Assembly (NCBI RefSeq): GCF_000024725.1
Contig: NC_013960.1
Coordinates: 2,342,001 to 2,406,000, forward strand
Origin: Nitrosococcus halophilus Nc 4
GTDB taxonomy: Bacteria; Pseudomonadota; Gammaproteobacteria; Nitrosococcales; Nitrosococcaceae
Length of the DNA stretch: 64,000 nt
Direction: 5' to 3'
Part shown: piece after piece, positions 56,118-64,000 of the stretch
How positions within the stretch are numbered: position 1 is the first letter of the stretch
Layout of the letters: each line of letters begins with the position of its first letter
Made by a program: the position numbers and the translations under genes
Notes under the pieces: generated by a model
Databases searched by the model: none
What the model was told of the DNA's origin: nothing
The model's input: only the letters and a program-made list of their open reading frames with translations

Positions 56118-56798
56118 ATGGTTACCGCCACCCATTCCAACCTGGATATTTATAAAGAATTAGGGCTGACCCGACCACCCGATAAAAAGCCTCAAAACAC
56201 CGAATTGGGGTTAGAGCAATTTCTGAAATTAATGACCACCCAGCTTAATCATCAGGACCCTTTTGAGCCCATGGATAATAGCACCTTCCTTGGCCAGATG
56301 GCTCAGTTTGGGACGGTGAGTGGAATTCAAGATCTACAAAACTCCTTTAAAGAACTCAGCGGTTCCATGCAGTCCAATCAAGCGCTGCAAGCTTCGGGTT
56401 TAGTTGGCCGCTCGGTATTAGTGCCTTCGGAGTTCGGTGCGCTGGAGGCGGAGGGCTCTTTGCGGGGAGCTGTCAAGTTGCCTTCAGAAGCAAGCAGCCT
56501 GCAATTGAAAATTTTTGATCAATCCGGCCAGTTGGTCCGGTCCTTAGATCTGGGAGCAGGCCAAAGCGGAACCGTTCACTTTGCCTGGGATGGCTTCAAG
56601 GAGGATGGGACCTCAGCCGCGCCTGGGCTTTATCAATTCAAGGTGGAAGGAGTGGTCGATGGCAGCCCCCAAGCCTTGCCTTCATTTACGGTAGCGCGGG
56701 TGGACAGCGTGGTTATCGGGGAAGGGGGCGAGGGGTTGACGCTCAATCTGGCGGGGCAGGGGTCGGTGCCTTTTGGTCAAGTGGAACAAATTTTATAG
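56118..56798 (+). CDS. flgD: flagellar hook-assembly scaffold FlgD
   Basis: A 226-residue hook-cap protein with the conserved FLKLMTTQLNHQDPFEPMDN (about residues 33-52), FLGQMAQFGTVSGIQDL, and a C-terminal Ig-like/Tudor-like region (VHFAWDGFKEDGTSAAPGLY). FlgD caps the growing hook and is later removed. Confidence 0.94.
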   Translation: MVTATHSNLDIYKELGLTRPPDKKPQNTELGLEQFLKLMTTQLNHQDPFEPMDNSTFLGQMAQFGTVSGIQDLQNSFKELSGSMQSNQALQASGLVGRSVLVPSEFGALEAEGSLRGAVKLPSEASSLQLKIFDQSGQLVRSLDLGAGQSGTVHFAWDGFKEDGTSAAPGLYQFKVEGVVDGSPQALPSFTVARVDSVVIGEGGEGLTLNLAGQGSVPFGQVEQIL

Positions 56799-56822
56799 GG
56801 TCTTGGGCCGAGGAGAAATGTT

Positions 56823-58100
56823 ATGTCGTTTAATACTTCGCTTAGTGGTCTGAATGCCGCATCCTCTGATCTGGATGTGGTCTCAAATAATATCGCCAAT
56901 GCCAACACTACGGGTTTTAAAAGGTCGCGGGCCGAATTTGCCGATATTTTTGCCGTTTCCTCTTTCGGTAGCCCGAAGACGGCGGTGGGCAGTGGTGTTC
57001 TGCTCAACCGGGCAGCCCAGCAGTTTGATCAGGGAAATTTAGACTTCACGCAAAACATTCTGGATCTGGCGGTTAGTGGTCGGGGGTTTTTTGCTTTGTC
57101 CCCCAACTTAACCAACAATGAATTGGTCTATTCCCGGGCAGGTGCCTTTAGTATCAATAAGGATGGCTATGTGGTTAATGGCGCGGGTCAGTTTTTGCGC
57201 ACTTATCCCGTCAACCAGGACGGCACCGTTACCGCATCGAGTTTGGAAAGCTCCCAGCCGGTGCGGCTTCCCACCTCGGCGGGTACTCCCCAAGCAACCA
57301 GCCAAGTTAGTATAGGGGCTAATCTGCCTGCGGATGCGGCTTCTCTGGACCCGGCCAATTTCGATCCTTTGGATGCCGATACCTTCACCGCTTCCACGTC
57401 GACGACGGTCTTTGATTCCCTGGGCAATAGCCACATCTCTACCTTGTATTTCGTGAAGGACACCAATAGTCCCAATCAGTGGGCCGTTTATAACGCCTTG
57501 GATGGGGCCCTCGTCAACGTCAGTGGAGGGACTGCCGGCGCGGGTGGTATCCAGTATGGGACCCTTAATTTCGATTCGTCAGGCGGCTTGATGGGGACTA
57601 CGCCTAGTCCTTTGGTGACTGATCCTATTGTTCTCGGCAATGGCGCCAATGATATGACCTTGACGCTGAATTTTCCCTCCACCAACACTACCCAGGTGGC
57701 TTCGCCATTTAATGTGACTGCACTGGATCAAGATGGATTTACTTCGGGCCGTCTTACCGGATTGGATATCAGTGAAACGGGTGTCATTCGGGCCAACTTC
57801 AGCAATGGGCAAAACCTAGCCCTAGGGAAGGTAGCGTTGGCTCAATTCCCCAACGAGCAAGGGTTGCGTCAGTTAGGGAACAATTCCTGGGCGGGCACCA
57901 TCGACTCAGGAGCCGCCATAGCAGGTGAGGCGGGGAATGGCAGTTTTGGTTTGATCCAGGGGGGCGCCTTGGAGAGTTCCAACGTGGATCTCACTGCGGA
58001 ATTGGTGCACCTGATTACCGCCCAGCGTAACTTCCAAGCCAATGCCAGGGCCATTGAGACAGCCAGTACCCTCACGGATAGTATTCTTAATATTCGTTAA
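56823..58100 (+). CDS. flgE: flagellar hook protein FlgE
   Basis: A 425-residue hook subunit. N-terminal MSFNTSLSGLNAASSDLDVVSNNIANANTTGFKRSRAEF, then LDLAVSGRGFFALS, and the C-terminal LVHLITAQRNFQANARAIETASTL, both ends of the axial-protein family. The middle holds the surface domains exposed on the hook. An AGGAGA-like ribosome binding site (GAGGAGAAATG) precedes the start. Confidence 0.95.
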   Translation: MSFNTSLSGLNAASSDLDVVSNNIANANTTGFKRSRAEFADIFAVSSFGSPKTAVGSGVLLNRAAQQFDQGNLDFTQNILDLAVSGRGFFALSPNLTNNELVYSRAGAFSINKDGYVVNGAGQFLRTYPVNQDGTVTASSLESSQPVRLPTSAGTPQATSQVSIGANLPADAASLDPANFDPLDADTFTASTSTTVFDSLGNSHISTLYFVKDTNSPNQWAVYNALDGALVNVSGGTAGAGGIQYGTLNFDSSGGLMGTTPSPLVTDPIVLGNGANDMTLTLNFPSTNTTQVASPFNVTALDQDGFTSGRLTGLDISETGVIRANFSNGQNLALGKVALAQFPNEQGLRQLGNNSWAGTIDSGAAIAGEAGNGSFGLIQGGALESSNVDLTAELVHLITAQRNFQANARAIETASTLTDSILNIR

Positions 58101-58127
58101 GCATTAGCAGCGGGGGGGTGAGTCAAG

Positions 58128-58868
58128 ATGGATCGAATGCTTTATGTGGCAATGACGGGGGCCCAGCAGATGATGCAGGCCACTGCCGCTAATAATCACA
58201 ATTTAGCCAATCTCAATACCACAGGATTTCGAGCTGATTTATCCCAGTTCCGCAGTATGCCTGTGTTTGGTGAAGGTTATCCTACCCGGGTCTATGCCAT
58301 GGCGGAACGCCCTGGCGTGGATTTCACCCTGGGGGCTCTCCAAAGCACTGGCCGGGAATTAGATGTGGCGGTCCAGGGAGAGGGCCTGATTGCTGTGCAG
58401 GCTTTCGATGGAACCGAAGCCTATACTCGGGCAGGCAATCTTAAAATTTCCAGCAATGGGATTTTGACCACAGGGGCAGGCCAGCCGGTCCTGGGGGAAG
58501 GTGGACCGGTGGCTGTTCCGCCGGCAGAAACGGTGGAAATCGGAACCGATGGCACCATTTCCATCCGCCCCCTCGGGCAAGAGGCCAATACCTTAGCTGT
58601 ATTAGATCGGATCAAGCTGGTGAATCCTCCCTTGGCCCAGTTAAAAAAAGGCGAGGACGGTTTGTTGCGGCTAGCGGAGGGTGCTGTAGCTCCGGCAGAG
58701 GCCTCAGTGTCTCTAGCCTCAGGGATGTTGGAAGCTAGCAATGTCAATGGAGTGGACGCCATGGTGGAAATGATCGCCCTAGCTCGCCAGTATGAAATGC
58801 AGGTCAAGATGATGCAGGCAGCAGAGGATCTAGATGCCTCTTCAGCCCAAATGCTTCGAATGGGTTAA
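58128..58868 (+). CDS. flgF: flagellar basal-body rod protein FlgF
   Basis: A 246-residue axial protein: [31 protein letters not shown] at the N-terminus, [14 protein letters not shown], and [31 protein letters not shown] at the C-terminus. It forms the middle of the rod between FlgC and FlgG. Confidence 0.95.
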   Translation: MDRMLYVAMTGAQQMMQATAANNHNLANLNTTGFRADLSQFRSMPVFGEGYPTRVYAMAERPGVDFTLGALQSTGRELDVAVQGEGLIAVQAFDGTEAYTRAGNLKISSNGILTTGAGQPVLGEGGPVAVPPAETVEIGTDGTISIRPLGQEANTLAVLDRIKLVNPPLAQLKKGEDGLLRLAEGAVAPAEASVSLASGMLEASNVNGVDAMVEMIALARQYEMQVKMMQAAEDLDASSAQMLRMG

Positions 58869-58912
58869 AAAGACGAGACGGTTTAAATTTTAAAATAAAG
58901 AGGGAATGGGCC

Positions 58913-59698
58913 ATGAATCAAGCTTTATGGATTGCCAAGACCGGCCTTGATGCGCAACAGACCCGCATGGCGGTCATCTCCAATAACCTTGCCAATGTCA
59001 ATACCACCGGTTTTAAACGCGGCCGGGCCGTATTCGAAGACTTGCTTTATCAAACGGTACGCCAGCCGGGGGCCCAGTCTTCCCAGAACACCCAGTTACC
59101 TTCAGGGCTAATGCTAGGTACGGGAGTACGTACTGTCGCCACTGAGAAACTCTTTTCTCAAGGGGGCATTGCTCAGACTGAAAACCCCCTTGATCTGGCT
59201 ATTCAGGGGCGGGGTTTTTTTCAGATCCTCATGCCTGATGGCAGTCTAGCTTATACCCGTGACGGTACCTTCCAAGTGGACGCCGATGGCCAGTTGGTGA
59301 CTTCCAGCGGTTATCCCGTGGAGCCCCGGATTACTATTCCCGAAGGCGCCCTCTCTGTCACCGTCGGCTCTGACGGTATCGTGTCGGTATTGGTGGCGGG
59401 GGACACTGCGCCTACTCAACTGGGAAATGTTCAATTGGCCGATTTTATCAATCCGGCTGGATTGCAGCCCATCGGTAACAACCTCTTCAAGGAAACCGCC
59501 TCTAGCGGTGTCGCCCAAACGGGAATTCCAGGGCTTACCGGCTTTGGAACCTTGGTCCAAGGCGCTTTAGAGGGCGCTAATGTGAATGTGGTGGAAGAGT
59601 TGGTCAATATGATTGAAACCCAACGGGCCTACGAAATGAATTCTAAAGCAATTGCGGGTACGGATGAGATGCTCCAATTTGCCACCCAGACTCTTTAA
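58913..59698 (+). CDS. flgG: flagellar basal-body rod protein FlgG
   Basis: A 261-residue distal-rod protein with [39 protein letters not shown] at the start, [13 protein letters not shown] and [30 protein letters not shown] at the end. High sequence identity style of FlgG across proteobacteria. Confidence 0.96.
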   Translation: MNQALWIAKTGLDAQQTRMAVISNNLANVNTTGFKRGRAVFEDLLYQTVRQPGAQSSQNTQLPSGLMLGTGVRTVATEKLFSQGGIAQTENPLDLAIQGRGFFQILMPDGSLAYTRDGTFQVDADGQLVTSSGYPVEPRITIPEGALSVTVGSDGIVSVLVAGDTAPTQLGNVQLADFINPAGLQPIGNNLFKETASSGVAQTGIPGLTGFGTLVQGALEGANVNVVEELVNMIETQRAYEMNSKAIAGTDEMLQFATQTL

Positions 59699-59703
59699 AA
59701 ATT

Positions 59704-60612
59704 ATGAAACTCAGGGGCGGCAAAACCGGTAATGCTTCAAGCATGAGCATCAATATCTCGACAAAAGCTTTGAGGTATTGGAGCGAAGGGGTGGTGTGGA
59801 GCCAGGGGACAGGGATGTCTCTACAAACCCTTTTTTCAGGGAGGAAAAACGGGTTTGCAAAGCATTACCCCCTCGCTCCTAAACATTCCCCATATTTTAT
59901 TCATAGATACTTAAAAAACATCATTATCAGCGTGGTGGGCATTGCCCTTATTACGGGCTGTGCGGCCCAGGCACCCAAACCGGATCCCAATTTCGCGGCA
60001 ACCCGTCCTGGGGCAACGCCACCACCTCAGCATCACAACGGGGCGATTTATCACGCTGGGTATGAGATCTCATTATTTACCGATTACCGGGCGCGGCAGG
60101 CCGGTGATGTGCTGACTATTGTGCTGGAGGAGCGCACCGATGCGGAGAAAGAAAGTGACACCGCCATCGACAAGGAAACCAGTTATTCTCTAACTAATCC
60201 CACCTTGCTGGGTTCTGCCGTCCAATTCGATACCCCTAAATGGTTTCCTTTAGCCAGTAACAAGAACAATTCCCTGGAAATGGCCGCTGCGGTTGAAGGT
60301 GCCTTCTCCGGAAGTGGAGATAGCAGCCAGAATAACCGCCTCGATGGCCATATTACTGTCACTGTCGCTGAAGTGTTGCCAAACGGCAATCTTATCGTCC
60401 AAGGGGAGAAGGTCATTACTATCAACCAGGGCAACGAATATCTGCGAATCTCCGGTATTGTCAGTCCCCGGGATATCCAGCCGGACAATACGGTGTCTTC
60501 TTTAAGGCTTGCGGATGTCCGTCTCGCCTATGTGGGCGATGGCGCAACCCAGGATGCCAATCGAATGGGTTGGCTCACCCGGCTTTTCTTTAGCAAATTT
60601 ATGCCTTTTTAA
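59704..60612 (+). CDS. flgH: flagellar L-ring protein FlgH
   Basis: A lipoprotein of the outer-membrane L ring. The lipobox ALITGC lies at about residue 83 of the frame, followed by the mature part with [39 protein letters not shown] and [14 protein letters not shown]. No start codon is close to the membrane helix ([15 protein letters not shown]), so the N-terminus is unusually long; possible starts are ATGs at 59704, 59743 and 59815. The exact start is unresolved. Confidence 0.85.
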   Translation: MKLRGGKTGNASSMSINISTKALRYWSEGVVWSQGTGMSLQTLFSGRKNGFAKHYPLAPKHSPYFIHRYLKNIIISVVGIALITGCAAQAPKPDPNFAATRPGATPPPQHHNGAIYHAGYEISLFTDYRARQAGDVLTIVLEERTDAEKESDTAIDKETSYSLTNPTLLGSAVQFDTPKWFPLASNKNNSLEMAAAVEGAFSGSGDSSQNNRLDGHITVTVAEVLPNGNLIVQGEKVITINQGNEYLRISGIVSPRDIQPDNTVSSLRLADVRLAYVGDGATQDANRMGWLTRLFFSKFMPF

Positions 60613-60672
60613 GTGATTTCACCTGGCCCCCTATCCCCGGCTAACGGCGGAGGTTTCCCACGGAGTTTTGCT

Positions 60673-61776
60673 GTGAAAATAACTCAGACCCTCTTCCTAG
60701 TGGTTTTGCTTTGTTTAAGTCAGGCGGCCCAAGCTGAGCGGGTAAAGGATCTGGCCGCCATCGCTGGGGTTCGCAGCAACCAACTGGTGGGTTACGGCCT
60801 GGTGGTGGGGTTGGATGGCACGGGAGACCAGGTGACTCAGGTGCCCTATACCACCCAAAGCCTCAGAAACATGCTGCGGGAGTTTGGGATCAATTTACCC
60901 CCCGGTGTTAACCCTCAGCCTAAAAATGTGGCGGCAGTTTCTGTTCATGCCCAATTGCCTCCCTTTGCTAAGCCTGGTCAGCAGATTGATATTACCGTCT
61001 CCTCACTGGGTAACGCCAAGAGTCTGCGTGGCGGAAGTCTGTTGTTGACTCCCCTCAAGGGCGCTGACGGCAGAGTCTATGCCATGGCCCAGGGCAATCT
61101 GGTGGTAGGGGGATTTGGTATCGAAGGAAATGATGGTTCCCGGGTGACCGTCAATGTACCCAGCACCGGACGTATCCCCAACGGAGCTACGGTGGAGCGG
61201 CATGTGGTTAATCCCTTTAATGATGGCGACCATATTGTCCTTAACCTCCATACCTCGGATTTCACTACCGCTAACCGGGTTGCCGTGACTATCAACCAGG
61301 CGATCGGTGCCGGCACTGCCCGTCCCTTAGACGGGACATCGATCCAGGTTAACGCACCTCCTGCTCCGGCCCAGCGGGTCAGCTTTGTCTCCTTGCTGGA
61401 GAACTTAGAGGTCGAACCCGGTGAGGCCGCGGCGAAGGTGGTTATCAATTCTCGCACCGGGACCGTGGTGATCGGCCAGCATGTGCGGGTGCAACCTGTG
61501 GCCGTCTCTCACGGCAGCCTGACGGTGACCATCACGGCCAATCCGGCGATTAGCCAGCCCCCTCCCTTGTCTGGTGGACAGACAGCGGTGGTGCCGCGCA
61601 CGGACATTGAGGTAAAGGAAGAGGGTAGCCGGATGTTTTTATTTGCCCCTGGAGTGTCACTCGGTGATATTGTGCGGGCGGTGAACCAGGTGGGGGCAGC
61701 GCCAGGAGATTTAGTGGCGATCCTCGAAGCACTGAAGCAGGCTGACGCCCTGCGAGCAGAATTAGTCATTCTTTGA
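60673..61776 (+). CDS. flgI: flagellar P-ring protein FlgI
   Basis: About 367 residues from the GTG at 60673, which gives a clean signal peptide ([21 protein letters not shown]) with GGAG a few bases upstream; the frame is open from 60613, next to the flgH stop. The mature protein begins [26 protein letters not shown] and contains [19 protein letters not shown] and [17 protein letters not shown]. It forms the peptidoglycan ring. Confidence 0.93.
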   Translation: MKITQTLFLVVLLCLSQAAQAERVKDLAAIAGVRSNQLVGYGLVVGLDGTGDQVTQVPYTTQSLRNMLREFGINLPPGVNPQPKNVAAVSVHAQLPPFAKPGQQIDITVSSLGNAKSLRGGSLLLTPLKGADGRVYAMAQGNLVVGGFGIEGNDGSRVTVNVPSTGRIPNGATVERHVVNPFNDGDHIVLNLHTSDFTTANRVAVTINQAIGAGTARPLDGTSIQVNAPPAPAQRVSFVSLLENLEVEPGEAAAKVVINSRTGTVVIGQHVRVQPVAVSHGSLTVTITANPAISQPPPLSGGQTAVVPRTDIEVKEEGSRMFLFAPGVSLGDIVRAVNQVGAAPGDLVAILEALKQADALRAELVIL

Positions 61777-61798
61777 AAGCGCCTTGTGACCGGTTGAT

Positions 61799-61850
61799 TT
61801 CTTTGTGTTCTTCGTGTCTTTGTGGTGATCTCATGAATTATCCAAGCTAA
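61799..61850 (+). repeat. dispersed repeat copy C
   Basis: Contains TTCTTCGTGTCTTTGTGGTG then ATCTCATGAATTATCC; near-identical to the copies at 8314-8360 and 13881-13928. It fills the short gap between flgI and flgJ. Confidence 0.8.
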
Positions 61851-61854
61851 ACCC

Positions 61855-62772
61855 ATGGCCCCATCAACCACTCCACTCTACACCCATTTTGATAGCTTCA
61901 CCGAGCTTCGCCAGACCGCACGACAAGCGCCGCAAGACCCCGAGACGTTGCGCCAAGTCGGGGCCCAATTTGAGTCTTTTTTTATCCAGATAATGCTAAA
62001 AAATATGCGGGAAGCCAGCCAGGGGGAAGGACTTCTGGATAGTCAGCAGGTTCAATTTTATCAAGGGCTTTTTGACCAGCAGATTTCCCTTGAGTTGGCT
62101 CGTAAGGGAGGATTGGGGTTGGCGGAGATGATTGCTTCCCAGTTGGGAAACAAAGTCCCGGGGAAAGAATCCCTGCCTTCAGTCCAGAAAACCGCCATTT
62201 CCCGTGCTCCAATAGAGAGAATAGAGAGAGTCACGGTCACCGAGAAGCCGGAACCCGCCTTGGCAACGCCGGCTGAATTTGCCCAAACCCTTTGGCCTTA
62301 TGCCCAGGAGGCGGCACGTGCTCTTCAGGCCGATCCCCGGGTGCTTCTTGCTCAAGCCGCTCTAGAAACGGGATGGGGGCGGCAGATCCTCCGCACTGAG
62401 ACCCAGGAGAGTAGCTACAATCTGTTTAATATCAAGGCTGACGGTCAGTGGCAGGGCCCAGTGACTCAGGTAGGTACCCTCGAATACCGGGAGGGGGTTG
62501 CGGTGCGTGAGCAAGCCCGTTTCCGAGTCTATGAATCCTTTGGGGAGAGTTTTGAGGATTACGTCACATTTTTGCAGCAGCAGCCCCGCTATCATCATGC
62601 CTTAAGCCATACTCGCAATCCTGAGAGCTTTATCCAAGCCTTAGCCGAGGCTGGCTACGCGACGGATCCTGCCTATGCAGACAAAGTATTAGGGGTTTTA
62701 AGGAGTGAGGCGTTAGGACAGGCTTTGGAGGAGATAATCAACTACCTCGGCCCTCAAGGCGGGAGTTTGTGA
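61855..62772 (+). CDS. flgJ: flagellar protein FlgJ (rod cap and peptidoglycan hydrolase)
   Basis: A 305-residue two-domain protein. The N-terminal part (QVGAQFESFFIQIMLKNMREA, about residues 30-50) is the rod-binding domain; the C-terminal part (RALQADPRVLLAQAALETGWGRQIL, then YNLFNIKADGQW and ESFGESFEDYVTFLQ) is an N-acetylglucosaminidase with the catalytic Glu in ALETGWG. It opens the peptidoglycan for the rod. Next gene is flgK. Confidence 0.94.
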   Translation: MAPSTTPLYTHFDSFTELRQTARQAPQDPETLRQVGAQFESFFIQIMLKNMREASQGEGLLDSQQVQFYQGLFDQQISLELARKGGLGLAEMIASQLGNKVPGKESLPSVQKTAISRAPIERIERVTVTEKPEPALATPAEFAQTLWPYAQEAARALQADPRVLLAQAALETGWGRQILRTETQESSYNLFNIKADGQWQGPVTQVGTLEYREGVAVREQARFRVYESFGESFEDYVTFLQQQPRYHHALSHTRNPESFIQALAEAGYATDPAYADKVLGVLRSEALGQALEEIINYLGPQGGSL

Positions 62773-62876
62773 AAGCTCAGATTGACCCTGGAGGGGGTAA
62801 TGAGGGTGAGGGTAATGAAGAGGTGCGCTTAGGGGAATTTCATCCCCGTTAGATTGTAGGCAAAGCGAAATTTACC

Positions 62877-64000
62877 ATGGCAACAGGCGATCCACTGAGT
62901 ATAGGCCTTTCCGGGCTCTTAGCCATGCAGCGGTCCTTGGCGACCACCAGTCATAACATTGCGAATGTTAATACCCCCGGTTTTTCTCGGCAGCGCACGG
63001 AATTAAGCGCTTCCTTGCCGGAGTCTACAGCTAAGGGATTTATTGGTACCGGGGTTAATGTTGCCACGGTGCGTCGCGCCTATGATGCCTTCTTAACCGA
63101 ACAGGTACAAGGCTATACTTCTGAGTACGCCCAATTCGAAACCTTTCATGATTTGGCGGCTCAGATTGACAATCTTTTTGCGGACCCTGAGGCCGGCTTA
63201 TCCTCCTCCTTGCAGCAATTTTTTAATTCAATGCAAGAGATGGCTGATGACCCCTCTGCGCTGGCAGCTCGCCAGACATTGCTCACTGAAGGTGAAGTGT
63301 TGGCTGCCCGTTTTCATTTTCTCGATGGCCGCCTGCGTGATCTCCATGATTCGGTGAATACTCAACTTCGGGACACAGTGGTGGAAGTCAACACTCTTAC
63401 CTCCTCTATTGCGAAGCTTAACCAACGTATCTTTGAATCTCATGGGCAAAATGGCAGCCAGTCGGCTAATGATTTTTTGGATCAACGGGACCAGCTCATC
63501 GGGGAGCTTGCCCAGAAAGTGGCAGTGACGGTACTTCCCCAAGATAATGGGATGCTCAATGTGCTTATTGGCAATGGCCAGCCCATGGTCGTCGGTAACC
63601 ACAATAGCAAGCTAGCGATTCTTAGCGATCCCTACGATAGCTCCCGGTTAGATATCGGTTATACTACTGGTAGTGACGCTCTGAATATCTCCAACCATAT
63701 CACGGGGGGGGAGCTAGGCGCTTTACTCTCCTTCCGGGACCAAGCACTGGAACCATCCCGCAATCAATTGGGTCAATTGGCGCTTGGAATTACCCAAACC
63801 TTTAATGCTCAGCATCACCTAGGAATGGATCTCAAGGGAGAGCTAGGGCGCGATTTTTTTTCCCCCATTGATTCCAGCGCTCCGGTTTCCTTGCCTCGGG
63901 CGGATAATACCGGCGATGGCGTGGTGGAGATCACTGTCAGCGATGCTAGCAAACTCACTGACAGTGATTATCGGTTGGAGCGAGATGGTGTGAGCTACAC
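62877..64000 (+). CDS. flgK: flagellar hook-associated protein FlgK, 5' part
   Basis: The gene starts at the ATG at 62877 and stays open to the window edge. The N-terminus (LSIGLSGLLAMQRSLATTSHNIANVNTPGFSRQRTELS) and GTGVNVATVRRAYDAFLTEQV are typical of FlgK (HAP1), and the later FLDQRDQLIGELAQKVAVTV is conserved. It forms the hook-filament junction. The C-terminal part lies beyond the window. Confidence 0.93.
   Translation, partial: MATGDPLSIGLSGLLAMQRSLATTSHNIANVNTPGFSRQRTELSASLPESTAKGFIGTGVNVATVRRAYDAFLTEQVQGYTSEYAQFETFHDLAAQIDNLFADPEAGLSSSLQQFFNSMQEMADDPSALAARQTLLTEGEVLAARFHFLDGRLRDLHDSVNTQLRDTVVEVNTLTSSIAKLNQRIFESHGQNGSQSANDFLDQRDQLIGELAQKVAVTVLPQDNGMLNVLIGNGQPMVVGNHNSKLAILSDPYDSSRLDIGYTTGSDALNISNHITGGELGALLSFRDQALEPSRNQLGQLALGITQTFNAQHHLGMDLKGELGRDFFSPIDSSAPVSLPRADNTGDGVVEITVSDASKLTDSDYRLERDGVSY

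Overview
The window looks like a chromosome segment of a gammaproteobacterium. The order amgK-murU, argF/argD, clpS-clpA, zur-znuACB, phoBR-pstSCAB-phoU-ppx, ppk, bolA-yciI-yciB and a complete flgB-to-flgK run are gammaproteobacterial, and the style resembles purple-sulfur or ammonia-oxidising Chromatiales such as Nitrosococcus. That genus guess is inference from gene style only.

Layout. 1-11.3 kb: cell-wall recycling (amgK, murU), arginine synthesis on the minus strand, sodB, grxD, clpSA and a zinc-uptake operon. 11.3-13.7 kb: an ERCC4-type nuclease ORF with a damaged 5' end, nudE and cysQ. 14-29.1 kb: a phosphate regulon, with two tandem OprO/OprP-like porins, phoB-phoR, pstS-pstC-pstA-pstB-phoU, ppx and a CYTH triphosphatase; Pho-box-like repeats lie before phoB, pstS and one porin. 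29.1-31.2 kb: a gene-poor stretch with hairpin repeats, a hicB-hicA pair whose toxin is frameshifted, and a 33-residue membrane peptide with a strong ribosome binding site.

31.2-41.7 kb: the accessory heart of the window, an array of integron gene cassettes. Nine attC-like sites, all in one orientation, separate cassettes that are all on the plus strand. No integron integrase lies anywhere in the window, so this is an array of the 'cluster of attC sites lacking integrase' type, or the distal part of a larger integron. It sits between ppx/CYTH and ppk. Its cassettes carry a large PD-(D/E)XK-like protein, a three-gene HAD phosphatase / phosphoribosyltransferase / DprA-like unit, a ParE/RelE-type toxin-antitoxin pair, a methyltransferase, two proteins with HEPN-like RxxxxH motifs, and a protein joining an RNA-polymerase alpha-CTD-like domain to a sigma-70 region 4-like domain. 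The HAD/PRTase/DprA cassette is the best candidate for an undescribed system: the PRTase-DprA pairing recalls RqlH/RqlI-type modules, but without the helicase.

41.9-54.9 kb: ppk, bolA-yciI-yciB, a PHP phosphoesterase, a YciO/Sua5-type protein, an acyltransferase, clpB followed by REP elements, an FmdB-type zinc ribbon, a beta-carbonic anhydrase, an Aas-like acyltransferase/acyl-ACP synthetase, a SirB-type membrane protein and an SDR. 55.2-64 kb: a flagellar rod/hook/ring operon (flgBCDEFGHIJK) behind a sigma-54-type promoter; flgK runs off the window end.
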